Source: Papiliotrema nemorosa (taxonomy: Eukaryota; Basidiomycota; Tremellomycetes; Tremellales; Rhynchogastremaceae). From it: 64,000 nt of DNA. Below the pieces are notes generated by a model. That model saw nothing but the letters and a program-made list of their open reading frames with translations, made no database searches and was not told where the DNA came from. Positions 23,029 through 37,342 of the stretch are shown here, one piece after another (position 1 is the first letter of the stretch; each line of letters begins with the position of its first letter). A program made the translations under genes and the position numbers. The DNA is taken from assembly GCA_032158125.1 (NCBI GenBank), contig JASKOT010000006.1:682001-746000 (forward strand), read 5' to 3'.

Positions 23029-23714
23029 TGTGATTTTCGATATCCTCTTCGGGGACTTGCTAGGTCGATCCACGAGTGGGTGCGCTGAAATGTGGGTGCG
23101 CTGAAATGGTTACCGCAGTGGAATAGAGCGGAAGCTTCCAACGATGAGCTCGGTATATGTATGACTGTGACCTTTGAGTCGTGAGAAAATCTCACAGCTA
23201 TGACTATGCGACTCGTCGATCCCCAAACAAGACGACGAGCATAGGCGAGAAACAAAAGGTGCCTTCCTCCTGCCCCTGTCCGAGAGAGATCCATGTTAGA
23301 CTCTTCCTTCAACCCAAACCTCAACCTTACACCGCCACCTCGCCATGTTCACGGCTCGCTTCCCCGACACGCCCTCATGGATGATCCTGAAGGCTGACAG
23401 AGCGGTCTGGATCCTGGAGGTGCAGAGTTGACTGATCGGAGTGTATTCATGACCGCCTCAAGGACTGACTTCGACTTGGCTCTGACGCTTGTGCAGGTCA
23501 AACACTTCATCAAAAGAGTCTAGACTTATAGGAACCCACCGGGCACAAGGGCAAATCAGGTGCCCGGCCATCAATGCGTTTCAGCTTGAAGACACACGAT
23601 CCAATTCAATTTATTCAATTTTGCCACAATCGAGACCGTCCAGCAACTTTCAAGCCATATCGAAGTCTCTCGTCACCGTCAAGCAAGCTTTACAACTATT
23701 CCTTCCTTTCGTGC
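23029..23714. other. Intergenic region between secreted protein copy 2 and the WRAP73 homologue
   Basis: Both neighbours are on the minus strand. Contains the 16-bp tandem duplication annotated at 23076-23107. No gene supported. Confidence 0.45.
23076..23107. repeat. Exact 16-bp tandem duplication
   Basis: GTGGGTGCGCTGAAAT at 23076-23091 is repeated at 23092-23107. It begins 48 bp upstream of the copy 2 start codon, so it is probably in the 5' leader or core promoter. Confidence 0.85.
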
Positions 23715-25651
23715 CTATTGCACCAGACCCATGCGGAGTGGCTGAGCTGCGCGCCAAAGTGTCTCTGCTTCGGCCAAAGAGCTCAAATGGCTCCCGCCCG
23801 TTTCCTCCTCTTCCTCGTCACCTTCACTCACATGAGTAAGCCCCTCAACTCTATCCCATCTCCTTGTACAGCTTTCGCCGCCAAATCCGGACTCCTCGGC
23901 CGGAGCATCATCATACAAGACGCAAAACTGCGAATTGACCCGGTCCATGAGTGTTAAGGAGTTTCCATCTGGCGCCCAAATTGCGTCCGAGGTGAAGAAA
24001 GCCGTTTCTACCGGTGAGCCGGAAACAATATCATCCATGAACGCACGAGTAGGGATCCCGACACCTTCCATGGTACCACCTCGGACGTCGGTGGCCTCTT
24101 GCCCGTCCTCCACCCATCCGCCGTCTCCATCCCACAGATATACTCCACCGGTCTTGGTGGTGATCGCAACCTTCTTCCTGCCAGGACACCACCGAGCGGA
24201 TCTGACGGTCTCAGTGAGAATTAGACACGCCAGGCTTGCTACCTCAGGCCAGAACGAAGTGGGTGTCGGCAAGAAGGTATGAATATGAACAACATGCGGT
24301 TGCGTTTCCAGGCGCACGAGGAGAAGTGTCCCCTCGTCATCAAAAGCCATTTGTGAGATTCCACATCGTGGTGGAGATTTGGTGATGTCTCCTCTGACGC
24401 AAGGCACAGGTGTCGTCCCGATTGTGCGGTCGACTGAGATCAGCTGGAAGAAGCAGCATTGTAAAAGCCGCATACATTGCACAATTCCACGCCCGCGGGT
24501 CTCACGAAGCCAGTCGCTGGGCTCTCGCCATGTGACCTGTCTCATCAGCCCAATCTTGGTTGCAGACGCACCGTATCTTTCTCAACGATTCTTCCATTCC
24601 AAGCTAGATTGGCAATGCATCGACCGCTTTCACTCTCTACGACCTTGACCTTGCCATCCCACCCTCCTAGGGCGATCCACCGACCTCCTGGTGCCCAAGC
24701 TGCACACCGTATGCCAAGTCCAGGATCTTCCGCTGTGGACGAGGAAGAGAAATCTGGCGATGATGGAGCGCAAGTATGCAGCAGGATGCCAAGCGGAGAG
24801 TAAATGTACAAGGCATACTACCAGTCAGCGAGCACGACAAATATCATCCACCTGTAAGATCGAATCGTAGACGGCTATGAAGCGTCCGCACGGCGACCAG
24901 AGAAGAGCTTGAGCGTCAGATGTGTTTAGAGGGAAGTGCTAATGGTCAGAACGCCTCCGCAACGAGAATTTCAGCTCACTCTGATCAGGGCGTATCCATT
25001 TCCTGCATCGTAGACCCCAATGCAATCTTTGGAGAAATGCTGCTCTGCTATGGCAAAGTATCTCCCATCAGAGGAATATGCGTGACCTTGGAGCTCAATT
25101 TCAATCTAAAGGGCGACATGTTCCGCACTTACAAGTGGTCGATCGAGGATGTTGTATGACAGATCCGTTCCAAGCGACTAGATTCCAAATCGTCAATTTC
25201 AACTGTCATCGTTAGTTTTGCCCCTCCATAGACGGCCCACACCTACGCCGTACTCAGACCAAGCCAGAATCTCTCTATCTCCACGTCCCCATTCAACCCT
25301 GGCCAGTCCGTCTGGGCCTTCTCCACCTATCCTCGATACTTCTCCGCCTTCTCCATTGCCCTCGTCGGCCAAGCCGAAAATCCAGGCTGTAGCAGCTTTG
25401 GTCGAGAACGCCAGGATGTAAAGACTGTCGGCAGACCATGATACCTGATCGATGTAGACACTATCGATCTGCTTCGAGGAAGACGCAACACCGCCCAGAC
25501 ATTGGAAAGTCCGAACGATCGTCAGAGCGGTAGTGCTCCGAACGATGACACGCCGTCCATGTGCCGTGGCAAGGAACGTCGATCCCGGAGAGAATGCAGC
25601 GATCGACGAGTGATACAGTTGAGAAAAATCGTAGCCTCCCGTTAGCGACAT
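23715..25651 (-). CDS. WD40 protein WRAP73/Wdr8 homologue
   Basis: WRAP73 (Wdr8) is a WD40 protein of centrosomes and spindle pole bodies; in fission yeast it works with Msd1 in minus-end anchoring of the spindle. The protein starts MSLTGGYDFSQLYHSS, then IAAFSPGSTFLATAHGRRV, and VSWSADSLYILAFST, the first propeller blades. Middle blades include LLWSPCGRFIAVYD, CAAWAPGGRWIALGGWDGK and MAFDDEGTLLLVRLETQPH; later ARWCPGRKKVAITTKTGG and AIWAPDGNSLTLMD. A late insertion is acidic (GDEEEEETGG). These blocks match WRAP73 throughout. At least four introns; short exons around 24820-25200 were joined by eye. Divergent from GID8, with 292 bp between the start codons. Confidence 0.83.
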
Positions 25652-25943
25652 GTCGAGCTCGTCGGGTGTCGCTCTCTCTGTGCTGATTCCTGTTGGTGCC
25701 GATATTTGTTGACAAGAAAGCAGTCGCGGTACTCGAGGCGGTCATGGCCGACAGCAAGGCTTGACTAATGACCCGAGTGCCACATTCGGTAAATCCGATT
25801 ATAACTCCGCTTCCAACTCGACCCCGTTGCAGACCAAACGATTCCTCACTCGCTTGTCAGACCGATCTTCCCATTGCAATCCTTTCTCTACCTCCTTGCG
25901 CTGGGTGGGTTGTCGGAAGCCAATGTGAACTGCCCATTGAGAG

Positions 25944-27178
25944 ATGGCGCACTTCACTGTGAGTCCGCCCACCCTATTCGTTGTAAAAGTAACTCATATT
26001 CAGCCTTCCAGGCATAATGTCAACGGACCGCCTCCTGCAATGGCCATCGATCAGCGCAGATGGGACGAAGAGCTGTCCAAGCATCAGGTCTCCAAAGCGT
26101 AAGTGTCAATCTCCTACTGTCCTTCACACCCTTTTCCGGATGAGACAATTGCAAGTGGGAATCTCTCCTAAAACAATTGAGGACAACCTATCTATACTAT
26201 GCACCTCTGAACCCTTCCAAATCTTTCACATGGTGTCTCCTCTCCGCGAAGACTGACACTATAGTGACCTAAATGCTCTGGTTTTCGAATACCTGGTCAT
26301 CGAGGGCTTTTCAGACGCCGCGGTCGAGTTTGCTCGAGAGACTGGTCTCCCCCATGATATTGACCATGCGATGATCCAAGAACGCATGGAGATTCGGGAA
26401 TCTGTTGAAGAGGGTCGCGTTGAAGAAGCTGTCCGAAGAGTGAATGAGCTTGATCCAGAGGTATGTACACTTCGTCTGCCCTGCCATCCCTTGGATCAAA
26501 GAGTTCCCCTATGATTTGACACATCATGCACCACGCTTAGCCAGTCTTCAAGGCGCGGCCATGCGGAAATACCTGATTAACACAGACCTGATATGAGGGG
26601 TACTCTTTGATCCGATCGTTTCAGTCCTAGATCTCGAGTTCAAGGCTGATAATTAGATTCTGGATAACAACCCTCCACTCCTCTTCCACCTACACCTGCT
26701 TCGTCTGATCGAGTTGATCAGGACCGACCGAGTCGAGGAAGCGTTAGATTTTGCCAAGAATGAGCTCGCCCCACGGGGCGCTCAGAACCCCGAGTTCCTC
26801 GTTGATCTGGAACGAACCATGGCTCTTCTCGCTTTCCCCGACTTGGCTCGATTTGCCGATGATTCTCCTGCTCCCGACTCTACACCATCAACACGTCCGC
26901 CTCCTGACGCTGCAACATTGGAGCTTTTCAAAGATCCCGCCTTCGTTCCCATCATCGCTCTGATGCGAAAGAGTCAGCGAGTCCGCGTTGCTAAAGAGCT
27001 TAATGCGGCTATACTCGAAAGTCAGGGTCAAGGAATGGAGACACATCTAGGGGGTCTAGTCAGGTTGATGAGCCATGGAGAGGAAAGGCTCGAGACTGCT
27101 GGTGTGACCCTACCGACTGAAGAACGGGACAAGGGGAGAAAATGGGCAAACGCTGTATTACGACTCGAGAGTGAATAA
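25944..27178 (+). CDS. GID8: GID/CTLH E3 ligase subunit Gid8
   Basis: Scaffold subunit of the GID ubiquitin ligase that degrades gluconeogenic enzymes on glucose return in yeast. It starts MAHFT, is interrupted by an intron, then PSRHNVNGPPPAMAIDQRRWDEE. The LisH motif is DLNALVFEYLVIEGFSDAA; the CTLH motif is ETGLPHDIDHAMIQERMEIRESVEEGRVEEA; the CRA region starts PPLLFHLHLLRLIELIR and includes EALDFAKNELAPRG and LERTMALLAF. About 245 residues, normal for the family. The intron before ILDNNPPLL is long (about 200 nt) compared with others in the window. The start is the first ATG with a continuing frame. Confidence 0.92.
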
Positions 27179-27456
27179 ACTTTGATGATAACGTTGTGAG
27201 GCTACTCAATCATGGGCCACAAGTTGTAGAGTAAATATTACATTGTATCAAGGGATATGCGGCGTCAAACCTATCCAAGCTGTCTCCTGCAAAGCGGCGC
27301 CAAGAGTCTGTTTCGAGGTCGCGGAGATCGACTGCGCTTGTCCTGAAAGTCCACCACAGGCGATGCGACGAGGTGGGCGGTCATGACAAGCGAATACTTT
27401 TCATCCTTCTTGTCTTTCTCTGCCGACCGAGGAGGTTGATCATCGATGCGAGGACA

Positions 27457-29139
27457 ATGCTCTTGTCCGCATCGTCTCGACCTTCCATACCGCTATTCTT
27501 GGTGGTTCCGTCCGCCCTACTACTCATTGCCTACCTATACGCCGTGTTCACTCGACCGCCATTACCTGAAAATGCAAAGATAGGAGATCCAGGTAGATTC
27601 GGATGGCCAGAATGGTACAAGAAAGGTGGAAAGACGCCGTACGATGTCAGACTGGGCATGGGAGACGGGGAAGTCTGCGACGAAAGGCGAAGCGTCTTGC
27701 TCTTTATCGATCTGCCGTGTAAGGCCACCTATGGATATGGTGGTCATCTTGCGAGTGCTGACAGATAGACACACATCCTAAAATCCCACATGCTCTGGAC
27801 GTATTGTCCATCTTGGAAGAGGATCCTAATGTCAATCTGACCGTTGTTGCCCCTTGGACGGAAGGGTGGAGAGATGACCAGAAGGTCCGCAAGAACATTG
27901 AAGATGCGCGATGCGGCGAGATGGTTTGGCGTATAGGCGATAGAGTCAGAGATCTCGACGCAGCTTGCGACAAATCCATCTGGATCAGGTACGCCTGTCG
28001 CCCTAGGCATATAGGCGACGCTGACGTCTAGTGAAATCGTATCCAGAACATTCGGTTCGACAGAGAGCCTGCCAACAGATCCACGAGCGAACGTGAGCCT
28101 CGGCTGGATGAGTTCTTCGAAGAACGGCCCTAACTCCAACACAGATCACCATTCTCCCTCAGCCTCATGATCTCGTGCACCCCGAGAGAACGTTCGAGTC
28201 ACTACAGGGGATGCATGGCGATTCATGGGAGATGGGGCTCTTTTCCCATATCTTACCGTTTGTAAGTCGCTCGACACCTAAATAGCTAAGCTCATCTTTC
28301 AGGCAAAGTGAGCGCACACACAGCAGGTCGGCATACCTGTAATAACATCGCAGTCCAGAATATTACCATCCGACCCGCGAACCACTTGACCGACGGGCCA
28401 TCACCTATCTCCCTCGAAGAGAGACCCCCAAGTCTGAGCATCCCATCTTACCCTGGGGAAGAGATTGGACGATCTACAAGCGTGAGTTCTCCCAATTATG
28501 CTGAAGCCTTGGCCTGAACGGATAGCGGACAAGATATCGCCTCCACCACGGCACATCGGAAATGACCCACTCAAGCCTGACAGCGCTTACAGGCGCTATT
28601 GGGCCAGAGAAGAAGCCAAGAGAGCTTCTGCCTTGCGTCATGCAGGTATATGTCTGGCACGTCTTCGACTTCTCGGCCGCGGAGCGGAAGGCTGACGGTC
28701 ACAGTTTGAAGGGTGGACAAGCGGAGTGTTGGATGAAAGGATCATACAGGCCATGTTATCCGGCTGTGTGGTGGCTATGGTCCCACCAGACGTCCAGCAT
28801 GGTGAGCTCTATGACCCAAATATCAAACGTGCTGATCAAACAGACGTTCTGGAACCGCTCATTATTCCCTTGACCAAGCCAGCCGAGGGAGACCATACCC
28901 TTCCAAGCGAGGAGATCCGCCACATCTTGTCGAGGACATCGAACAGCGATCTCAAGCGGAAAGCTCTTCACGCGTTCATCTTTGCCAGACAGAAATTTGT
29001 GCCTGTTGCAGGGGTGAGAAGTGCGTTTGACGCCGCGCAAAAGTGGCAAGATGGAGGTAGGGGATATCTGTTTCCCAATGGGTGGAGGTGGACTTGTGAT
29101 ACATCGACAGGAGGAAGTAGACCACCCTGGTGCTCGTGA
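27457..29139 (+). pseudogene. Frame-disrupted glycosyltransferase-like membrane protein gene
   Basis: A series of protein-like blocks in order on the plus strand: an N-terminal signal anchor (IPLFLVVPSALLLIAYLYAVF, residues ~11-31), then HPKIPHALDVLSILEEDP, VVAPWTEGWRDD, SEIVSRTFGS, ITILPQPHDLVHPERTFESL, EERPPSLSIPSYPGEEIG, AYRRYWAREEAKRAS and IIQAMLSGCVVAMVPP. The last resembles the donor-side region of fungal capsule-associated glycosyltransferase-like proteins. Two joins (27987 to 28031, and 28096 to 28146) work with normal GT-AG sites. The joins near 27720, 28260, 28480 and 28650-28705 do not: every nearby acceptor leaves the next block out of frame. Neighbouring genes splice cleanly, so a decaying gene is favoured over annotation error; sequencing error remains possible. 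Confidence 0.5.
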
Positions 29140-29906
29140 TGAACCAGATCATCTTTTACTGTACGAGCAGTCCTTGGTTAATGTCATGCATACGCGTCGA
29201 GATAGATTGATCATGCATGGACGCGTAGTGATTGATCCTATCTCATGTTGATCAATGGAGGGTGATGGACAATTTTTGCCACGCGACGGTTTGTGAGCTG
29301 AAGAATTTTGAATCACACTTGGTCACGTCCACCTCATCTTCCTATCCCACTCTATTCCACGCTCGTCAAACACTGTAGCAACTGTGTGTACAGGCAGCAC
29401 AGACTAGTCTCTTTCAAAGTATGTATACTGGTCCCGTCGTTGCGACAAGTGATTCACACAGCTCACGCTGCAGCAGCTGGTCCGACTCGTTGCACCTTAG
29501 CCATACCATCTCTTGGACCCTAGTCTCGCCTTGCACCCACGCCTGCAACATCATCGCATTACCAAGCCTGAAACATTGGAGTTATCTCTACGTCCATCCT
29601 TTCATCTTATCTTCCACGACTCCTGCTGCTTTGACTCGCTCGCGGCAAAGGTGGACATCACTCGAAATCGCCTTCGAGTTAGACGGAAGGTTATTTTATC
29701 GAAGACGCCAGTTTAGAAAGCTTCTATCTTGCTTCTGTCTGTCTGTTCCGTCTGTGCTTCTTTCTGTACGTCATTTCACCTTTACCCTACTGCTGGAATC
29801 AGCTCCAAATGGTCGACCCACAGAGAGCTGATATTTTCTCCTACTCCCCCTTACCCTAACCACATCGTCTATACACACCCTCTACCACCACAGATAATAC
29901 ACCACT
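29140..29906. other. Upstream region of CTP synthase, pyrimidine-rich
   Basis: About 770 bp. From ~29550 the plus strand is strongly C/T-rich, as in long fungal 5' leaders. An ATG-initiated frame of 136 codons (29421-29831) ends 75 bp before the CTP synthase start but has no recognisable content. Confidence 0.5.
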
Positions 29907-32549
<2,643 letters not shown>

Positions 32550-32785
32550 TTGGTGCGCTTGAGAGCAAGCGATCCAGACGAGCGTTTTGTCAGCCACAGT
32601 ACCTAGATCTTGACATGTCATCTCTGTACAACGACTGTTATTGTGGTCCACGGCGGCGTTGCAGAATCATATTATTGGCATTCAAAATACAATTCGCTAT
32701 CACGACGAAACCTGAAATTTCCCAAGCTACTGTTACACCATTCTTATTCGATACCTACATCCACTCGTCCAGCGAGATGGATTGA

Positions 32786-34096
32786 TCACTGCCCGTTCCT
32801 GCCAGGGTACAGCTCCATATACGTCGGAGGGATGTGTACTTCGCCTTGACCCACTCGTTCGGGTTCAGGCAAAGCTGCACGTCTAGGCACCGCCCTACCT
32901 CCATCAATGTGCTGTATAATTGTCGCACCTTGATCCAAGTCATTTCCAGAGGGTGAACCGAATAGATCGTCCAGATGAGAGCGCGAGGATGGAAGATATG
33001 CTGGAGAGACCGGTGAGATGGGAGAATCGACCGTCGCCTGTTCAGTCAAAGGCGCATGGATATCGGAGAATGGATCGGATGTGGGAATCATTGTATCACT
33101 CCCTGTTTGTCCTGACGAATTCAAGGTCGATGTGCCGGGTGTTGTACGAGTTCGACGAGGCGTGCCGCTGATAAGGGTATATGCGGGGTGATCGAATGGG
33201 TTATCCGACACAGTGCCAGTGACTGTCCCTTCGGACAATCTGGAAGATATCGAATGGGTAGAGATTGTTCGGGCGATCGTGCTTCCGTCCGTTGCCAATG
33301 CGTCTATCTCAGAATCGTCAGCCCACGAAGATGTGACGGAGGATAACCGGTTTGAGCGGAGGGTCGTCAAAGGAGGAGGGATCAGTCCATCAGGTGGAGA
33401 TGGCGCGATGCGAGAGTATCGAGCAAGAGGTGGAGGGAGTGGGACCACATCGAAGAGTTCGTCTCGGGTAAGATTACGTTGCTGCCGTGCGACAGCCATG
33501 GAAGAACGTTGGCCCATGACCGAGCCCGTTGTCTGCTCTTCACCTGACAGTCGGGATGACCGTTTAGCCCTCCTTCTCTTGCAGCAGCATAGCCAGATGG
33601 TGATCACCGCAGCAACGACCACCGCAGCTCCTACAGCCGCCGCGATGGGCTTGACCAAAGGAGACAAGCCTGACGATTCTTCTTCAGTCCCTGTGTTACC
33701 CTGCGCAGAAGTTGAATTCACGCTGGTGTAATTACTTTGACCCGCAGCGATGTAGCCGTTGTTGTATGTCGACGAGGAGTAGGCGGTCGGTGAGTAGCTC
33801 GCAGATGGACTGGCGAAAGTGCTAGGTAGGCTGGAAGAGCTCGACGAACTGGAAGAGGGGTTGACCAAGGTATACCAGAAGGTCTCGCCAGTATCAGGAT
33901 CGACGGCACTCGTCGAAGCCGCTACCGGACTCGAATAAGAGTATGCAGAGGATAAGTAGGCGGTGTCGGGTGCGGCAGTAGATGGCGAATAGTTGGTGGT
34001 CGTAGGGTTTGTCACGGCGTATTGATGGGCTTCATGGGTGGTGGGTTGGGAGGCTTCTTGGATTTCCACCACCACAATCGTGACCGCCTCCATCAT
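32786..34096 (-). CDS. Single-pass Ser/Thr-rich membrane protein
   Basis: A single-exon frame of 436 residues. Residues 1-170 are Ser/Thr/Ala/Tyr-rich with a run of nine serines (around [14 protein letters not shown]) and would suit O-glycosylation. One transmembrane helix (AAAVGAAVVVAAVITIWL) is followed by CCCKRRRAKRSS, a cysteine pair site for acylation plus a basic stop-transfer. The ~230-residue tail is polar, with proline-rich motifs (PLPPPLARY, GLIPPPLTTL) and ends HIPPTYMELYPGRNGQ. The topology suggests an extracellular stalk with a cytoplasmic signalling tail, like Mid2/Wsc sensors or mucins, but no homologous domain is recognised. MMEAVTIVVVEIQ is a poor signal peptide; an upstream exon may be missing. 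Confidence 0.72.
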   Translation of the reverse strand: MMEAVTIVVVEIQEASQPTTHEAHQYAVTNPTTTNYSPSTAAPDTAYLSSAYSYSSPVAASTSAVDPDTGETFWYTLVNPSSSSSSSSSLPSTFASPSASYSPTAYSSSTYNNGYIAAGQSNYTSVNSTSAQGNTGTEEESSGLSPLVKPIAAAVGAAVVVAAVITIWLCCCKRRRAKRSSRLSGEEQTTGSVMGQRSSMAVARQQRNLTRDELFDVVPLPPPLARYSRIAPSPPDGLIPPPLTTLRSNRLSSVTSSWADDSEIDALATDGSTIARTISTHSISSRLSEGTVTGTVSDNPFDHPAYTLISGTPRRTRTTPGTSTLNSSGQTGSDTMIPTSDPFSDIHAPLTEQATVDSPISPVSPAYLPSSRSHLDDLFGSPSGNDLDQGATIIQHIDGGRAVPRRAALPEPERVGQGEVHIPPTYMELYPGRNGQ

Positions 34097-34366
34097 GTCT
34101 CCCGCGGCGAAGGATCTTTACCGAGCAAGCCCACTCTATCGTTCGCAAAGCGTGCTATTCGACCTGCTTCAAGCTGTGAAAACGGATGGAGTCGAGTGAA
34201 GGGGATGGGAAAAGGTGATGTGTGCCAGTATGTATCGTGCGAAAAGGAGGTTTGTAAATAGATTTGACCCCCCCTCGAAAAGACGCGGCTCTCGGGGATA
34301 GACCGCCCCACCCCCCCCAATATTCCGGCCTCTTCTCGACGTTCCCTTTCAGCATCATCGGTTGGG

Positions 34367-34373
34367 TATATAT
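34367..34373 (-). promoter_or_regulatory. TATA-like element
   Basis: TATATAT about 270 bp upstream of the start codon of the membrane protein gene; on the minus strand it reads GCATATATACCC. Confidence 0.4.
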
Positions 34374-34499
34374 GCATACTCGTACATGACAGGAATATGG
34401 CTTGGGCTGTAAGTACTTGTCAACTTACCCCACGTAGCATTTGTACGTGATGAGAATGAAACCGACAATGAGCGAGCACTTCAGGAGATACTCTGTGCT

Positions 34500-36615
34500 T
34501 TAGCGACAGTTCGGTTGAATCGTTGACCCACCAAATCCAGACGACAGTCTGGTGTCCGGGACTTGCGCTCGAGAGTCAGTATTCAAGGTCATCCGTAGGC
34601 CCTCTCTGTATCCGTCGACGCATTGCTCCATCGCATCCCACCAGGTGAACCCTCGAATACCTTCAGTACACGCCTTTTTACCCATTTCCATACGCATGGA
34701 ATGGTTCCCGACGACCTTGGCGAGTAGCTCTGCATACTTTTTGGCGCAAGTGTCAAACAAGGGTGCAAAGGGATGCTTCAGAACCGTTGCCCAGGACGTT
34801 TGTCCTTCTGGAAGAGGAAGGAGCAGTCCTGTTCTGTGATTTTGAACTAGATCCTGGATCCCTTCGGCGTCGAGCCCTACAACTGGCTGATCCGTCAATT
34901 CTTGACCTTGCCTCGGACTCATGCGTTCACTCACCACCCCAGAAGCCATTGCCTCCAGGATAACCTGACCGAAAGTCTACTTATCAGCGTCACGCCAGTC
35001 GCATCTGACGGTGTACTCACCTCGGAGAAGGAAGGAAAGGCGAAGATGTCCGCTGAAGCGAAACATTTAGCAAGGTCTTCTCCTTCTTGGAAGCCCATGA
35101 AGATAGTATCAAAGCCTTTGTCATGACAAACCTCGACGAGTTCTGCTTTTGCTGGACCCTCTCCTACGAACACCAATTTTGGCATGGCCTCCTGAGCAAG
35201 GACCGAGGACAGGTGTTCATAGGCTTGAATCAGGAGGTGTAGGTTCTTCTCCCATGATCTGATGTTCAGTCACATTCTTAAAACAGTCGGTATCACTCAC
35301 AATCTGCCTACATAGAGCAAGACGACTTTGTCTGGTAGATCTTGCGCCTTGCGCTGCTCGAGCAAGATGGTCTCCTCGTCGGGATGGGACTCTATATTTT
35401 CCACGCGGAACTCTGCCCCGTCTTCTGCAATGGTATCAAGAGCGACTTTGGCCTTTACCCCTCCTTGTCCCATCATATCGAGCTCGACCAACTTGTCATA
35501 GCTGAACCCCGTTGGAACACCTCCGACGCCCCATTGGGCTCGTAGCTCCGACGATCGTTTTGCAGGCGACCTCGTGGACACGTCGACGCCTCTTGGCCAG
35601 ATGGAGACTTTGGCAAATCCATTGTCGTCCAGGATCTTCTTGGTAGAAGGAGAGGGACACATTGTGATTAGGCACCTGCGATCAGCGACTACTCTATGAT
35701 TGGATCCGACTGAGCACGCACTTTGAGTACAGCCAACATTGGAATCGCCATAGATAAGGCTCGAGCCATGGCATACCAAACAGAGTAGCATATGTCGCGA
35801 GGTTGCTACATGTCAACTCCGGTGGCAGGAGATACAACATAGCCACATACGTGTGATAACTCGCAACGATAGCTCCTTTGGGCTCAGCATCATCAGAAAA
35901 CGAGTTGGTAGTCCAACGTCTGGTTCATCAACACCGGACACATCTCACAGTTAAGATACCACTCACTTGCCTGCCAAACCGAGCTGCATCGCCATGAGAG
36001 TCTGGGCGCCGAGCCAGACGGGATCGGCAAAATGGATGATATCGGGTTGCTGGTTGTCAGTGGTCTCGCGCAACAAGACTTTCCACCCACAAAATCCTTG
36101 ATACTTTGTAGGAACTTCGGTCTGATGAAGTTGAACTGGACTATTAGCACCAGCTGGTCGATACGAGGCTATCTCACTTTGAGCCCAAACAGCTCAAAGT
36201 AGGGTATACCCCACGTGCCGACTATACGGTACCCGGCGTAAGTGTCCTGATCCGAATGTGGTCCGAGTAGGATACACTCGTGTCCTTCGATCTCGAGGTG
36301 TTCGAGGAGTCTTGACAACGCTCGGACGGTCCCATCGATAGTTGGCAAGAATCGTTCTGTGCCGTCGATATCGATACATAGAGGACCGCAGGGCTACTTA
36401 CCGGTGACAATCACAATCCGAAGACCTTTCCGACCTCTACCGCCAGCGAGCCACTGCGTTCTGGCTAGCTTCTTCTCCTCTGTCATGTCACACTCCCAAG
36501 GATGCTCGACATCATCCCGGATGAAGACAGCGTGACCATCGTTTGCGGCTTGGGAGGGGATGCTCTCGTTCGAGATCCCCTTGGAGGGCTTCGCTAGGGA
36601 CTCGATGCTTGCCAT
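34500..36615 (-). CDS. GT4-family glycosyltransferase
   Basis: Retaining glycosyltransferase of the GT-B fold. Starts MASIESLAKPSKGISNES at 36615; the first ~70 residues are polar. The N-terminal Rossmann half has LRIVIVTGNFLPKVDGVTRT, HECILLGPHS and HFADPVWLGAQ with ASYHTNLATY. The C-terminal half has VSIWPRGVD, VVLLYVGRLSWEKNL, LVFVGEGPAKAEL, FMGFQEGEDLAKCFASADI and the nucleotide-sugar site SETFGQVILEAMASGVPVVG with the E-x7-E pair. The overall pattern is like plant/bacterial SQD2 and mannosyltransferases of the same family. The first half has an insertion between GVDVSTR and YVGRLSW of ~80 residues. No transmembrane helix is evident. Donor and acceptor are unknown; a role in glycolipid or capsule/wall glycan synthesis is a guess. 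Confidence 0.83.
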
Positions 36616-37342
36616 GTTCAGCTGGTAGCTTGAATGTCAGTAAATGTAAGGTGTGACCGGTATGAGGAAGCACAGGCTTGAAGAGACCCGATTAGAACAG
36701 GACCAAGAGAAGTCGGCAGCAAGACCAGCCTGCGTCGGTCGAGACACTGAAGATCCCTTGATCCTGGTATCCTTTGTTGTAGATGTCATGATCTGGCAGT
36801 CGAGCCATATGATGATCTCGTAGATCAAACCTTTCTCGATGCCACCCGTAATGTGCTTTCGGTGAGCAGTTTCAGAGAGTAGCTGTGGTTCTGAAAGTCG
36901 GAATTGACACTTGCATGTTTTCTCAATATTCCAAAATCGGTATTTTCTCATAGGGGTCGCGAGTGAGCAGGAGCTCATTTGTGATCCTCAGTCCTCTGAT
37001 TGAAGCCTCGGTGGGGCTTGCGGGTTTCATTGCAATACTAGCATGCAGCGACACTGCTCTCGCCTCATTCCATACGCGTTGCACGTCTGCTATGAATCAT
37101 TCATTGGCTTCTGAATAATCCGATGCACGATGCTGCTCCGGCAAATTAGGAAACCGGGCCGGATGAGCCGCCTTTCTCCGGAGGATCAATCCTCTATGGT
37201 GATCGCAGGCAGAGCGGAGCTTAACAGTCGAGTACGGAGAAGTTTGGCCCCCCTGAAGACCCACAAAGATACGGGGTAACGAGCATCAGCGTGATACATA
37301 TCAGCAATCCTAGGACTGGGCGGTAGTCTCCAGCTTACTCCC
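36616..37342. promoter_or_regulatory. Divergent promoter region GT4 / Zn2Cys6 regulator
   Basis: 727 bp between divergent start codons. The segment 37135-37195 is rich in CCGG/CGG triplets, including a CTCCGGAG palindrome, the kind of site Zn2Cys6 proteins recognise; autoregulation is possible but unproven. Confidence 0.4.

Noticed and set aside
29421..29831. 136-codon ATG frame in the CTP synthase leader
   Set aside because: Low-complexity Ser/Thr/Leu translation of a pyrimidine-rich leader, no domain; at most an upstream ORF.
33213..33731. 172-codon plus-strand open frame
   Set aside because: Antisense to the single-exon membrane protein gene, whose Ser/Thr codons favour open antisense frames.
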